DNA of 64,000 nucleotides. Origin: Pararhizobium qamdonense. Lineage in GTDB: Bacteria > Pseudomonadota > Alphaproteobacteria > Rhizobiales > Rhizobiaceae. A program made the position numbers and the translations under genes. Below the pieces are notes generated by a model. It worked only from the letters and a program-made list of their open reading frames with translations, was not told the DNA's origin and searched no databases. The DNA lies in NCBI RefSeq assembly GCF_029277445.1, contig NZ_CP119566.1:2358001-2422000 (forward strand). Reading direction: 5' to 3'. This document shows, piece after piece, positions 54,942 to 64,000 of the stretch. Within the stretch, counting starts at the first letter, position 1, and each line of letters begins with the position of its first letter.

Positions 54942-55130
54942 AGCAATTGCGCCAAAAGTGCGCAGCGGTTTTGCGTCCGGAATTGCGCCGGCATAAAGCC
55001 AAATCTGGGGGTGCCGGTCAGTATCGCTTTGCACCGTCATCACAATAAAATATACCGGATCTATCCCAATCCTTCCCGGAGCATCGCTGCTCCGGGAATT
55101 CCAATTTCAAAGACAGGGCAGGATAACACC

Positions 55131-56162
<1,032 letters not shown>

Positions 56163-56189
56163 GCACTGTTCTCAGTTACAACAGAAAGA

Positions 56190-56221
56190 GCCACCGGATC
56201 GCGAGATTCGGTGGCTTTTTC
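56190..56221 (+). terminator. rho-independent terminator after the sugar locus
   Basis: AGCCACCGGATC and GATTCGGTGGCT form a 12-base stem with one wobble and a GCGA loop, followed by TTTTT. It lies between the convergent aldo/keto reductase and cysA genes. Confidence 0.85.
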
Positions 56222-56234
56222 GTTTGAGAAGCAT

Positions 56235-57254
56235 TCAGGCCGGATAAACCCGCGGGCGGCGGATATCGACAAAGCCGCGGGCTTCTGCGCGGAACGGGAA
56301 TTCCGGGGCGGCGTCGAACTCGATGGACTGGCCATCCACCGTCAAGGCAAGCACCCGTTTGGAATCGGGCCGGTCGATGACGCGGGCAATGGTCGCCTGG
56401 ATGCCATGGCCGTCCTCGCGCCAGGTGACGTCGGCCGGGCGGAAGTAGAGTTCGGCTGCACCATCCGCGATTCCGGCGGCGTCGAAGACGACGTTCTGGA
56501 TCTGCGCTTTTTCAGCCGATACCGTCACTTTCAGACGATTGGCATCGCCGAGGAAGTTCATGACGAAGGCGCTGGCTGGCGCACGGCAGACTTCCTCCGG
56601 CGTTCCGGTCTGAATGATCCGGCCCTTGTCAAGGATGACGACGCGGTCGGCAAGATCGAGCGCTTCGGCCTGGTCATGGGTGACGAACAGCGTGGTGATG
56701 CCCAACTCGTCATGGATCTTGCGCAGCCAGCGGCGAAGGTCGCGCCGCACATTAGCATCGAGCGCGCCGAAGGGTTCGTCGAGCAACAGCACCTTCGGAT
56801 CGACGGCGAGCGCCCGGGCAAGCGCCACGCGCTGTCTCTGCCCGCCGGAAATCTGCGCCGGGAAGCGGTCCTGCAGGCCTTCCAGCTGAACCAGGCGCAA
56901 CAGATGCGCGACGCGCTCGGAAATCTCGGCACCCGACCGTTTCGTCTTCGAGACCTTCATGCCGAAGGCGATGTTTTCCCCCACCGTCATATGCGGGAAG
57001 AGCGCATAATGCTGAAAGACGAAGCCGACGCCGCGATGGCGCACCTCGATATCGGTGGCGTTCTCGTCGCCGAAATAGATGGCGCCGCCGTCGGGGAATT
57101 CGAGGCCTGCGACCATGCGCAGGATCGTCGTCTTGCCGGAACCGGAAGGGCCGAGCAACGCCACCAGTTCGCCGCTTTCAATATCCAGCGAGACGCCGTG
57201 CACGGCGCGAAACGTGTCGAATGTCTTGACGACGGTATCGAGGCGGATTTTCAC
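56235..57254 (-). CDS. cysA: sulfate/thiosulfate ABC transporter ATP-binding protein
   Basis: The 339-residue ATPase has Walker A (GPSGSGKTT), signature [15 protein letters not shown], Walker B (VLLLDEPFGALDANV) and a C-terminal TOBE-like domain typical of CysA. It overlaps cysW by 4 bases and is the last gene of a leftward cysP-cysT-cysW-cysA operon, which takes up sulfate and thiosulfate for cysteine synthesis. Confidence 0.93.
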   Translation of the reverse strand: MKIRLDTVVKTFDTFRAVHGVSLDIESGELVALLGPSGSGKTTILRMVAGLEFPDGGAIYFGDENATDIEVRHRGVGFVFQHYALFPHMTVGENIAFGMKVSKTKRSGAEISERVAHLLRLVQLEGLQDRFPAQISGGQRQRVALARALAVDPKVLLLDEPFGALDANVRRDLRRWLRKIHDELGITTLFVTHDQAEALDLADRVVILDKGRIIQTGTPEEVCRAPASAFVMNFLGDANRLKVTVSAEKAQIQNVVFDAAGIADGAAELYFRPADVTWREDGHGIQATIARVIDRPDSKRVLALTVDGQSIEFDAAPEFPFRAEARGFVDIRRPRVYPA

Positions 57255-58180
57255 GGTGTGGTCTCCGGTGTGTTCGGCGCTGTGCCGGCAAGCGACGGGC
57301 GGCGCACGCGGCCGGCCCCCCGGCGCTCCAGCGCAACCTTGGCAATCAGGGTAACGACCGCAAGGGCAGCCAGGATCGAGGCGGCGGCAAAGGCGCCGAC
57401 GGCGTTATAGTCGTGATAGAGCAGCTCGATATGCAGCGGCAGGGTGTTGGTCTGGCCGCGAATATTGCCCGAGACCACCGAGACCGCGCCGAACTCGCCC
57501 ATGACCCGCGAGTTGCAGAGGATGACGCCGTAGAGCAGCGCCCATTTGATATTGGGAAGGGTGACGAAGAAGAATGTCCGCCAGCCGCTGGCGCCGAGCG
57601 AGGTCGCTGCTTCCTCCAGGTCGCGGCCCTGCGCCTGCATCAAAGGAATAAGCTCGCGGGCGACGAAGGGCGCGGTGACGAACATGCTGGCAAGCACGAT
57701 GCCGGGCAGCGCGAAAAGGATTTTGACATCGGCCGATTGCAGCGCATCGCCGAACAGTCCCTGCAGGCCGTAGACGAACAGATAGGCGACGCCGGCAACG
57801 ATCGGCGACACGGAGAATGGGATTTCGATGACGATCAGAAGCAGGCGGCGGCCGGGAAAATCGAATTTGGTGATCGCCCAGGCGGCGGCCACGCCGAAGA
57901 CGGTGTTGACCGGCACCGCGATCAATGCGGTCAGCCCCGTCATCAGGATGGCGTGACGCGTATCGGAATTGGCGATGGTCTTGCCGAAATAGGCGACGCC
58001 CCTGGAAAAGGCTTCATAGCCGATGACGGCGAGCGGCGCGATGATGACCAGCGCCACCAGGATCAGCACGATGGTGATCATGGTGTTGCGGAAGATCGGC
58101 GCCTCGCCGATCCGTGGCGGGCGCCGGGTCTTGGACTTGGTCTTGGTCTTGGCTGGCGTTGCGGCTGCAGTTTTTGCCAT
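57251..58180 (-). CDS. cysW: sulfate ABC transporter permease CysW
   Basis: The 309-residue permease has six helices after a Lys/Thr-rich N-terminus, and the coupling loop DLEEAATSLGASGWRTFFFVTLPNIKW. ATG 58180 is chosen as AAGG lies 7 bases upstream; TTG 58186 would add two residues. It begins 2 bases after the cysT stop. Confidence 0.92.
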   Translation of the reverse strand: MAKTAAATPAKTKTKSKTRRPPRIGEAPIFRNTMITIVLILVALVIIAPLAVIGYEAFSRGVAYFGKTIANSDTRHAILMTGLTALIAVPVNTVFGVAAAWAITKFDFPGRRLLLIVIEIPFSVSPIVAGVAYLFVYGLQGLFGDALQSADVKILFALPGIVLASMFVTAPFVARELIPLMQAQGRDLEEAATSLGASGWRTFFFVTLPNIKWALLYGVILCNSRVMGEFGAVSVVSGNIRGQTNTLPLHIELLYHDYNAVGAFAAASILAALAVVTLIAKVALERRGAGRVRRPSLAGTAPNTPETTP

Positions 58181-58182
58181 GC

Positions 58183-59004
58183 TCAACCCTTCACCGTGTA
58201 ACGCAGGGCGCGGGCCTGCAGAAGATTGGTGATGGCCAGCATCGTGAAGGCGGCGATCAGCATGACCGAGGCGATGGCGGCAGAGGCGGGGTAGTCATAT
58301 TCCTCCAGCCGGATGAAGGCGAGAAGGGCGGTTATTTCCGTCTCGAACGGCTGGTTGCCGGCGATGAAGATGATCGCGCCGAATTCTCCGAGGCTGCGCG
58401 CGAACGACAGCGACAATCCGGCCAGAATTGCCGGTGCCAGCTGTGGCAGGATCACGCGCAGAAAGATTTCGAGATCGCTGGCTCCAAGCGTCTGGCCCGC
58501 TTCCTCCAGCGCCGGATCGAGTTCCTCCAGCACAGGCTGCACGGTGCGCACGATGAAGGGCAGACTGGTGAACGCCATGGCGATGATGATGCCGAGCGGC
58601 GTATAGGCGACCTTGATGCCGATGGCGGCAAGCGGCGCGCCGAACCATCCGTTCGAGGCAAACAGCGTCGTCAGCGCGATACCGGCAACGGCGGTCGGCA
58701 GCGCGAAGGGCAGGTCCACCAGGGCGTCGACGAAGCGCCGTCCGGGGAAGCGGTAGCGCACGATGATCCAGGCAAGCGCCATGCCGAAGACGAGGTTGAA
58801 CAGCGTGGCCGCGAGCGCGCAGAGAATGGTGACCCGGTAGCTGGCGATGGCGCGCTCGGAGGAGACGATGCGCCAATAATCTTCCGGCCCAAGGCTGGCT
58901 GCCTTGAAAATCAGCGCGCCAAGCGGCAGCACCACGATGATGGCGACATAAACGAGCGTGATGCCGAGCGTCAGGGGCAAGCCTGGAAGAATGCGCCGTG
59001 CCAA
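58183..59004 (-). CDS. cysT: sulfate ABC transporter permease CysT (CysU)
   Basis: The 273-residue permease has six helices, starting with RRILPGLPLTLGITLVYVAI, and the coupling loop DPALEEAGQTLGASDLEIFLRVILPQL. I prefer TTG 59004 because AAAGGG lies 6 bases before it and it gives MARRILPG, as in relatives. The frame is open to an ATG at 59061, but that ATG lies in the loop of a strong hairpin, so translation from it is unlikely. Confidence 0.88.
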   Translation of the reverse strand: MARRILPGLPLTLGITLVYVAIIVVLPLGALIFKAASLGPEDYWRIVSSERAIASYRVTILCALAATLFNLVFGMALAWIIVRYRFPGRRFVDALVDLPFALPTAVAGIALTTLFASNGWFGAPLAAIGIKVAYTPLGIIIAMAFTSLPFIVRTVQPVLEELDPALEEAGQTLGASDLEIFLRVILPQLAPAILAGLSLSFARSLGEFGAIIFIAGNQPFETEITALLAFIRLEEYDYPASAAIASVMLIAAFTMLAITNLLQARALRYTVKG

Positions 59005-59039
59005 AACATGCCCTTTGAAAATCGAGTTCAAAAATAACG

Positions 59040-59075
59040 GGAGGCCGTGGCGGATCAACATCCGCCACGGCCTCC
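59040..59075 (-). terminator. 16-bp perfect hairpin between cysP and cysT
   Basis: GGAGGCCGTGGCGGAT (59040-59055) and its exact complement (59060-59075) have a 4-base loop. It lies 25 bases after the cysP stop, and a U-rich tract (GTTATTTTT) follows on the minus strand. It should end part of the cysP transcripts, so the binding protein is made in excess. Confidence 0.8.
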
Positions 59076-59099
59076 GTTTTTCACATTATTCGTTTGGGA

Positions 59100-60077
59100 T
59101 CAACGATTACCGTAGATTTTATCCAGTGCGGCACCTTCGGCAAACTGCTCCGTCTTGACCTTTTCCCAGCCACCGAAGACATCTTCGACCTTCAGCAGGC
59201 GGACGTCGGGGAACTGGTCCTTGAATTCGGCGGAGACGGCCGCGTCGTTGACGCGGTTACCGTTCTCGGCCAGGATCTTCTGGCCTTCCGGCGTATAGAG
59301 AAAGTCGAGATAGGATTTGGCCAGCGCGCGGGTGCCATTCTTGTCCACCACCTTATCGACGATCGCGACCGGGAATTCGGCGAGAAGGCTGACGGACGGC
59401 GTGACGATGTCGAACTTGTCCTCGCCGAATTCCTTGGCAATGCCCTTGGTTTCCGCTTCAAACGTGATCAGCACGTCGCCGGTTTCGCGCTCGACGAAAG
59501 TCGTCGTGGCTGCGCGTCCGCCGGTGTCGAAGACCGGAACATTGTCAAAGATCTTCTTGACGAATTCCTCGACCTTGGCCGGATCGTTAGCGAATTTTTC
59601 CTTCGCGTAAGCGGTGGCGGCGAGGTAGGTGTAGCGGGCATTGCCTGATGTCTTCGGGTTCGGGAATATCACCTTGACATCGTCGCGCACCAGATCGCCC
59701 CAGTCCTTGACACCCTTCGGATTGCCTTCGCGCACTAGGAAGGACGGGAAGGAATAGAAGGGCGATGCGTTGTTGGCAAAGTCGCTCTTCCAGTCCTCGG
59801 ACACGAAGCCGCCCTTGACCAGGGCATCGACGTCGGTCACCTGGTTGAAGGTCACGACGTCGGCCTCGAGGCCCTCGAGAATGGCGCGGGCCTGCTTGGA
59901 GGAGCCGCCATGCGACTGGTCGATGGTCACGCCGGGATGGGCGGCGACGAAGGCTTCGTTGACCTGTTCGAACAATTCACGGGAAATGTCGTAGGATGCA
60001 TTGAGCAGCTTGTCGGCGGCTGCGGCCGGAGCGGTCAAGGCCGCAAGCGCGACGCCGATGAGCAGTAGACGTTTCAT
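59100..60077 (-). CDS. cysP: sulfate-binding periplasmic protein
   Basis: The 325-residue protein has a signal peptide (MKRLLLIGVALAALTAPAAAA) and the sulfate-binding protein fold. Family landmarks are LNASYDISRELFEQVN, SHGGSSKQARAI, and the GNARYTYLAA segment. Both Sbp and CysP match this fold and the symbol is by operon position. ATG 60077 lies 6 bases after GGGGAG; the frame is open further upstream to 60167. Confidence 0.9.
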   Translation of the reverse strand: MKRLLLIGVALAALTAPAAAADKLLNASYDISRELFEQVNEAFVAAHPGVTIDQSHGGSSKQARAILEGLEADVVTFNQVTDVDALVKGGFVSEDWKSDFANNASPFYSFPSFLVREGNPKGVKDWGDLVRDDVKVIFPNPKTSGNARYTYLAATAYAKEKFANDPAKVEEFVKKIFDNVPVFDTGGRAATTTFVERETGDVLITFEAETKGIAKEFGEDKFDIVTPSVSLLAEFPVAIVDKVVDKNGTRALAKSYLDFLYTPEGQKILAENGNRVNDAAVSAEFKDQFPDVRLLKVEDVFGGWEKVKTEQFAEGAALDKIYGNR

Positions 60078-61696
<1,619 letters not shown>

Positions 61697-61722
61697 GCGC
61701 TGGAGAGATAATCGCGGAAACG

Positions 61723-61756
61723 AAAAACCCCGAAGTTGAACAGCTTCGGGGTTTTT
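61723..61756. terminator. bidirectional rho-independent terminator
   Basis: CCCCGAAG and CTTCGGGG form a perfect stem (61728-61751) flanked by AAAAA and TTTTT. It lies between the convergent TRAP binding-protein and large-permease genes and should work for both. Confidence 0.88.
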
Positions 61757-61811
61757 CGTTGTCTGCTTGTGGAGGGAAGGGCCGGTTCGAAATCCGGCCC
61801 TTCTTCCGTTA

Positions 61812-63608
61812 TCAATTGAAGGACGGCGGAGCGCTGAGGTCCGTGGCAGGCTTGTTGTCACCCGCGCCACCGTTCTGGTCCGCCGGTTTCTCTCTGTTGC
61901 CATCCAGCGGGCTGCCGCCCGGCAGCTGCAGGCCACCGGGCAATCCAAGCCCGCCGCCATTGTCCGGCAGGGTCAGCCCGCCGCCGCCCGTTCCAAAACC
62001 AGGAACGACGATGTTGATCGTATTGGGATCGACCACGGCAGCATCGCCCTTGTAGTGCATGACCATCTGCGGGAACATGATGGTGAGCCCGACCATGATG
62101 ATCTGGATGCCGACGAACGGGACGGCGCCCCAATAAATCTGCCCCGTCGTGACAGGTTGCGTCACCTTGCCGGTAACCCTGTCGAGATAGGGCACCTTGG
62201 CCGCCACCGAGCGCAGGTAAAACAGAGCGAAGCCGAAGGGCGGGTGCATGAAGCTCGTCTGCATGTTGATGCCCAGAAGCACGCCGAACCAGATGAGATC
62301 GATGCCGAGCGCATTGGCCGCCGGCACGAGCAGCGGCACGATGATGAAGGCCAGTTCGAAGAAATCCAGGAAGAAGGCCAGGAAGAACACGAGCAGGTTG
62401 ACCGTGATCAGGAAGCCGGTTTCGCCGCCGGGCATGGCGACCAGCAGATGTTCGACCCAGATATGGCCGTTGACGCCGTAGAAGGTCAGCGAAAACACCC
62501 GCGCGCCGATCAGGATGAACAGCACGAAAGCCGACAGCCGCGTGGTGGCGGCCAGTGCCGAGCGGATCACCTCCATGCTCAGCCGCCCCTTGGCCGCCGC
62601 CATGACGAGCGCGCCAACAGCACCCATCGCGCCGCCTTCGGTCGGCGTTGCGATGCCGAGGAAGATCGTGCCGAGCACCAGGAAGATCAGCGCCAGCGGC
62701 GGGATCAGCACGATGATGACCTGCTGGGCCAGCCGCGACATCGCATTGACCTTCAGCCCCTTGTCCAGGAGGGCGACGATGTAGATGAAGCCGATACCGA
62801 CGGTTGCGCCGAGAATATCGGCGTTTTCGCCATGTGCCGGGTAGAGATAGATATGGGCGGCATAGGCAAAGCCGGCCGCCACGATCAAGGCGATGATCAG
62901 CGAGGTGACGCCGGAGCCGAGCGTGCGGGCTTCGAGCGGCAGGGCCGGCATGGAATCGCGCCGGACGAAGGTCATGATCAGGATATAGAGCATGTAGAGC
63001 CCGGTCAGAACCAGGCCGGGGATGAGCGCGCCGGCATACATGTCGCCAACGGAGCGGCCGAGCTGGTCGGCAAGGACGATCAGGACCAGCGATGGCGGGA
63101 TGATCTGTGCGAGCGTTCCGGACGCGGCAATGACGCCGGAGGCGACGCGGCGGTCATAGCCGTAGCGCAGCATGATCGGCAGCGAGATCAGGCCCATGGC
63201 GATGACGGATGCGGCAACCACGCCGGTGGTTGCGGCCAGAAGTGCGCCGACGAAAATGACCGCATAGGCAAGACCGCCCCGGATCGGGCCGAACAACTGG
63301 CCGATCGTGTCGAGCAGGTCTTCGGCCATGCCCGAGCGTTCCAGCACGATCCCCATGAAGGTGAAGAAGGGAATGGCGAGCAAAGTGTCGTTCGACATCA
63401 CCCCCCAGAAGCGATCGGGCAGGGCGTTGAGCAACGGCCAGGACAGGTTGATCGAGCCGCCGGACAAGGGCGCCAGTTCCACGCCGATGATGAAGAACAA
63501 AAGACCGTTGGCAGCCAGCGAAAAGGCGACGGGATAGCCAAGCAGCAGAAAGATGATCAGCGACACGAACATGATCGGCGCGAGATTGACGGCGATGAAT
63601 TCCATCAT
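61812..63608 (-). CDS. TRAP transporter large permease (DctM family)
   Basis: The 598-residue membrane protein has about 12-14 helices and DctM landmarks (PFFTFMGIVLERSGMAEDLLD, RYGYDRRVASGVIAASGTLAQIIPPSLVLIVL). It is longer than the usual ~430 residues: extra membrane segments lie in the middle, as in the TakM/long DctM subgroup, and a tail of about 60 residues rich in Gly, Pro and Asp ends it. The start overlaps the small-permease stop by 4 bases. Confidence 0.88.
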   Translation of the reverse strand: MMEFIAVNLAPIMFVSLIIFLLLGYPVAFSLAANGLLFFIIGVELAPLSGGSINLSWPLLNALPDRFWGVMSNDTLLAIPFFTFMGIVLERSGMAEDLLDTIGQLFGPIRGGLAYAVIFVGALLAATTGVVAASVIAMGLISLPIMLRYGYDRRVASGVIAASGTLAQIIPPSLVLIVLADQLGRSVGDMYAGALIPGLVLTGLYMLYILIMTFVRRDSMPALPLEARTLGSGVTSLIIALIVAAGFAYAAHIYLYPAHGENADILGATVGIGFIYIVALLDKGLKVNAMSRLAQQVIIVLIPPLALIFLVLGTIFLGIATPTEGGAMGAVGALVMAAAKGRLSMEVIRSALAATTRLSAFVLFILIGARVFSLTFYGVNGHIWVEHLLVAMPGGETGFLITVNLLVFFLAFFLDFFELAFIIVPLLVPAANALGIDLIWFGVLLGINMQTSFMHPPFGFALFYLRSVAAKVPYLDRVTGKVTQPVTTGQIYWGAVPFVGIQIIMVGLTIMFPQMVMHYKGDAAVVDPNTINIVVPGFGTGGGGLTLPDNGGGLGLPGGLQLPGGSPLDGNREKPADQNGGAGDNKPATDLSAPPSFN

Positions 63609-64000
63609 GGGCGTGCCTCCGGAACGGTGACATCGTCAAGCGGCGCATGGGTCGGCACATAGGGCGTCGGATCGTCCATATTGCCGGTCATGATTGCCAC
63701 CTTCTTGATGATCTCGGAGACGCCCTGGAGCGCCAGAAGCACGAAGCCGGCCAGGAGGATGGCCTTGGCCGGCCAGACGATCAGGCCGCCGGCGCTGGAA
63801 GACCCCTCCTGCGAGCGAACCGACATCAGCACGTAGGGGATGAGGTAATAGGTCATCAAAAGCACGAAGGGCATCAGGAAGAAGACATGCCCGAACAGGT
63901 CGATCCAATGCTGGGTGCGGCGCGAAAACTTGCCGTAGACCACGTCGATGCGGATATGTTCGTTCTGGCTAAGCGTGTAGGCGGCCGCGAGCATGAAGGC
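63605..64000 (-). CDS. TRAP transporter small permease (DctQ family), 5' partial
   Basis: The frame runs off the right edge with 131 codons inside the window, so the N-terminus is missing. The visible part has RIDVVYGKFSRRTQHWIDLFGHVFFLMPFVLL and three hydrophobic segments, typical of DctQ. It overlaps the large permease by 4 bases (ATGA). The C-terminal tail is acidic and Pro-rich. Confidence 0.88.
   Translation of the reverse strand, partial: AFMLAAAYTLSQNEHIRIDVVYGKFSRRTQHWIDLFGHVFFLMPFVLLMTYYLIPYVLMSVRSQEGSSSAGGLIVWPAKAILLAGFVLLALQGVSEIIKKVAIMTGNMDDPTPYVPTHAPLDDVTVPEARP

Noticed and set aside
59005..59061. ATG 59061 as the cysT start
   Set aside because: It lies in the loop of a perfect 16-bp hairpin and has no ribosome-binding site.
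61767..63662. 631-codon frame on the plus strand opposite the TRAP large permease
   Set aside because: Composition is dominated by Asp, Arg, Glu, Gln and His, the mirror of a hydrophobic protein; the opposite strand is a clear DctM.

Overview
The window is a gene-dense, high-GC stretch of an alphaproteobacterial chromosome, most likely from the Rhizobiaceae (Rhizobium, Sinorhizobium, Agrobacterium and relatives). Three things point there: a complete acpXL-fabZXL-fabF2XL-fabF1XL-dehydrogenase-lpxXL cluster for the very-long-chain acyl group of rhizobial lipid A, aerobic-type (cobN/cobW/cobE) cobalamin genes, and mosaic palindromic repeats of the kind found in rhizobia. I see no tRNA, rRNA, CRISPR array, transposase or phage gene.

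Layout. 0.1-2.5 kb: a non-pyrrolysine MttB-family methyltransferase and a 4Fe-4S protein. 2.6-6.0 kb: a secreted phosphodiester-glycosidase-like protein, then an ECF sigma factor overlapping a membrane-anchored von Willebrand A protein. 6.1-11.8 kb: a small hypothetical protein, a glycosyltransferase, betaine-homocysteine methyltransferase (bmt) behind a near-perfect 24-bp palindrome, an O-antigen-ligase-like membrane protein and an acyltransferase. 11.8-15.1 kb: a quaternary-amine (glycine betaine/choline type) ABC transporter. MttB, Bmt and this transporter together suggest betaine uptake and demethylation.

15.8-33.8 kb is dominated by vitamin B12 synthesis: cobQ, then (after a ClC channel on the other strand) a long cobalamin riboswitch leading cobP-cobW-cobN-cupin-cobO, and after a TauE-type permease and two small genes, cobE-cobA-cobB-cobC-cobD. 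cobN carries a mosaic palindromic repeat translated in frame. 33.9-40.1 kb holds an L,D-transpeptidase and the C28 lipid A cluster, in which FabF2XL lacks the ketosynthase cysteine. 40.5-43.7 kb: a PAS protein, an SRPBCC/VOC pair and gnd.

43.8-56.2 kb is a sugar-catabolic locus: a LacI regulator diverges from a binding protein, two permeases and an ATPase, followed by a GH2 beta-mannosidase-like enzyme, a lyxose/mannose isomerase-like cupin, a TIM-barrel isomerase, a Gfo/Idh/MocA oxidoreductase and an aldo/keto reductase. Two LacI-type palindromes lie in the divergent region. 56.2-60.1 kb is a sulfate ABC transporter (cysP-cysT-cysW-cysA) with a 16-bp hairpin after cysP. 60.6 kb to the end is a TRAP transporter whose small permease runs off the window.
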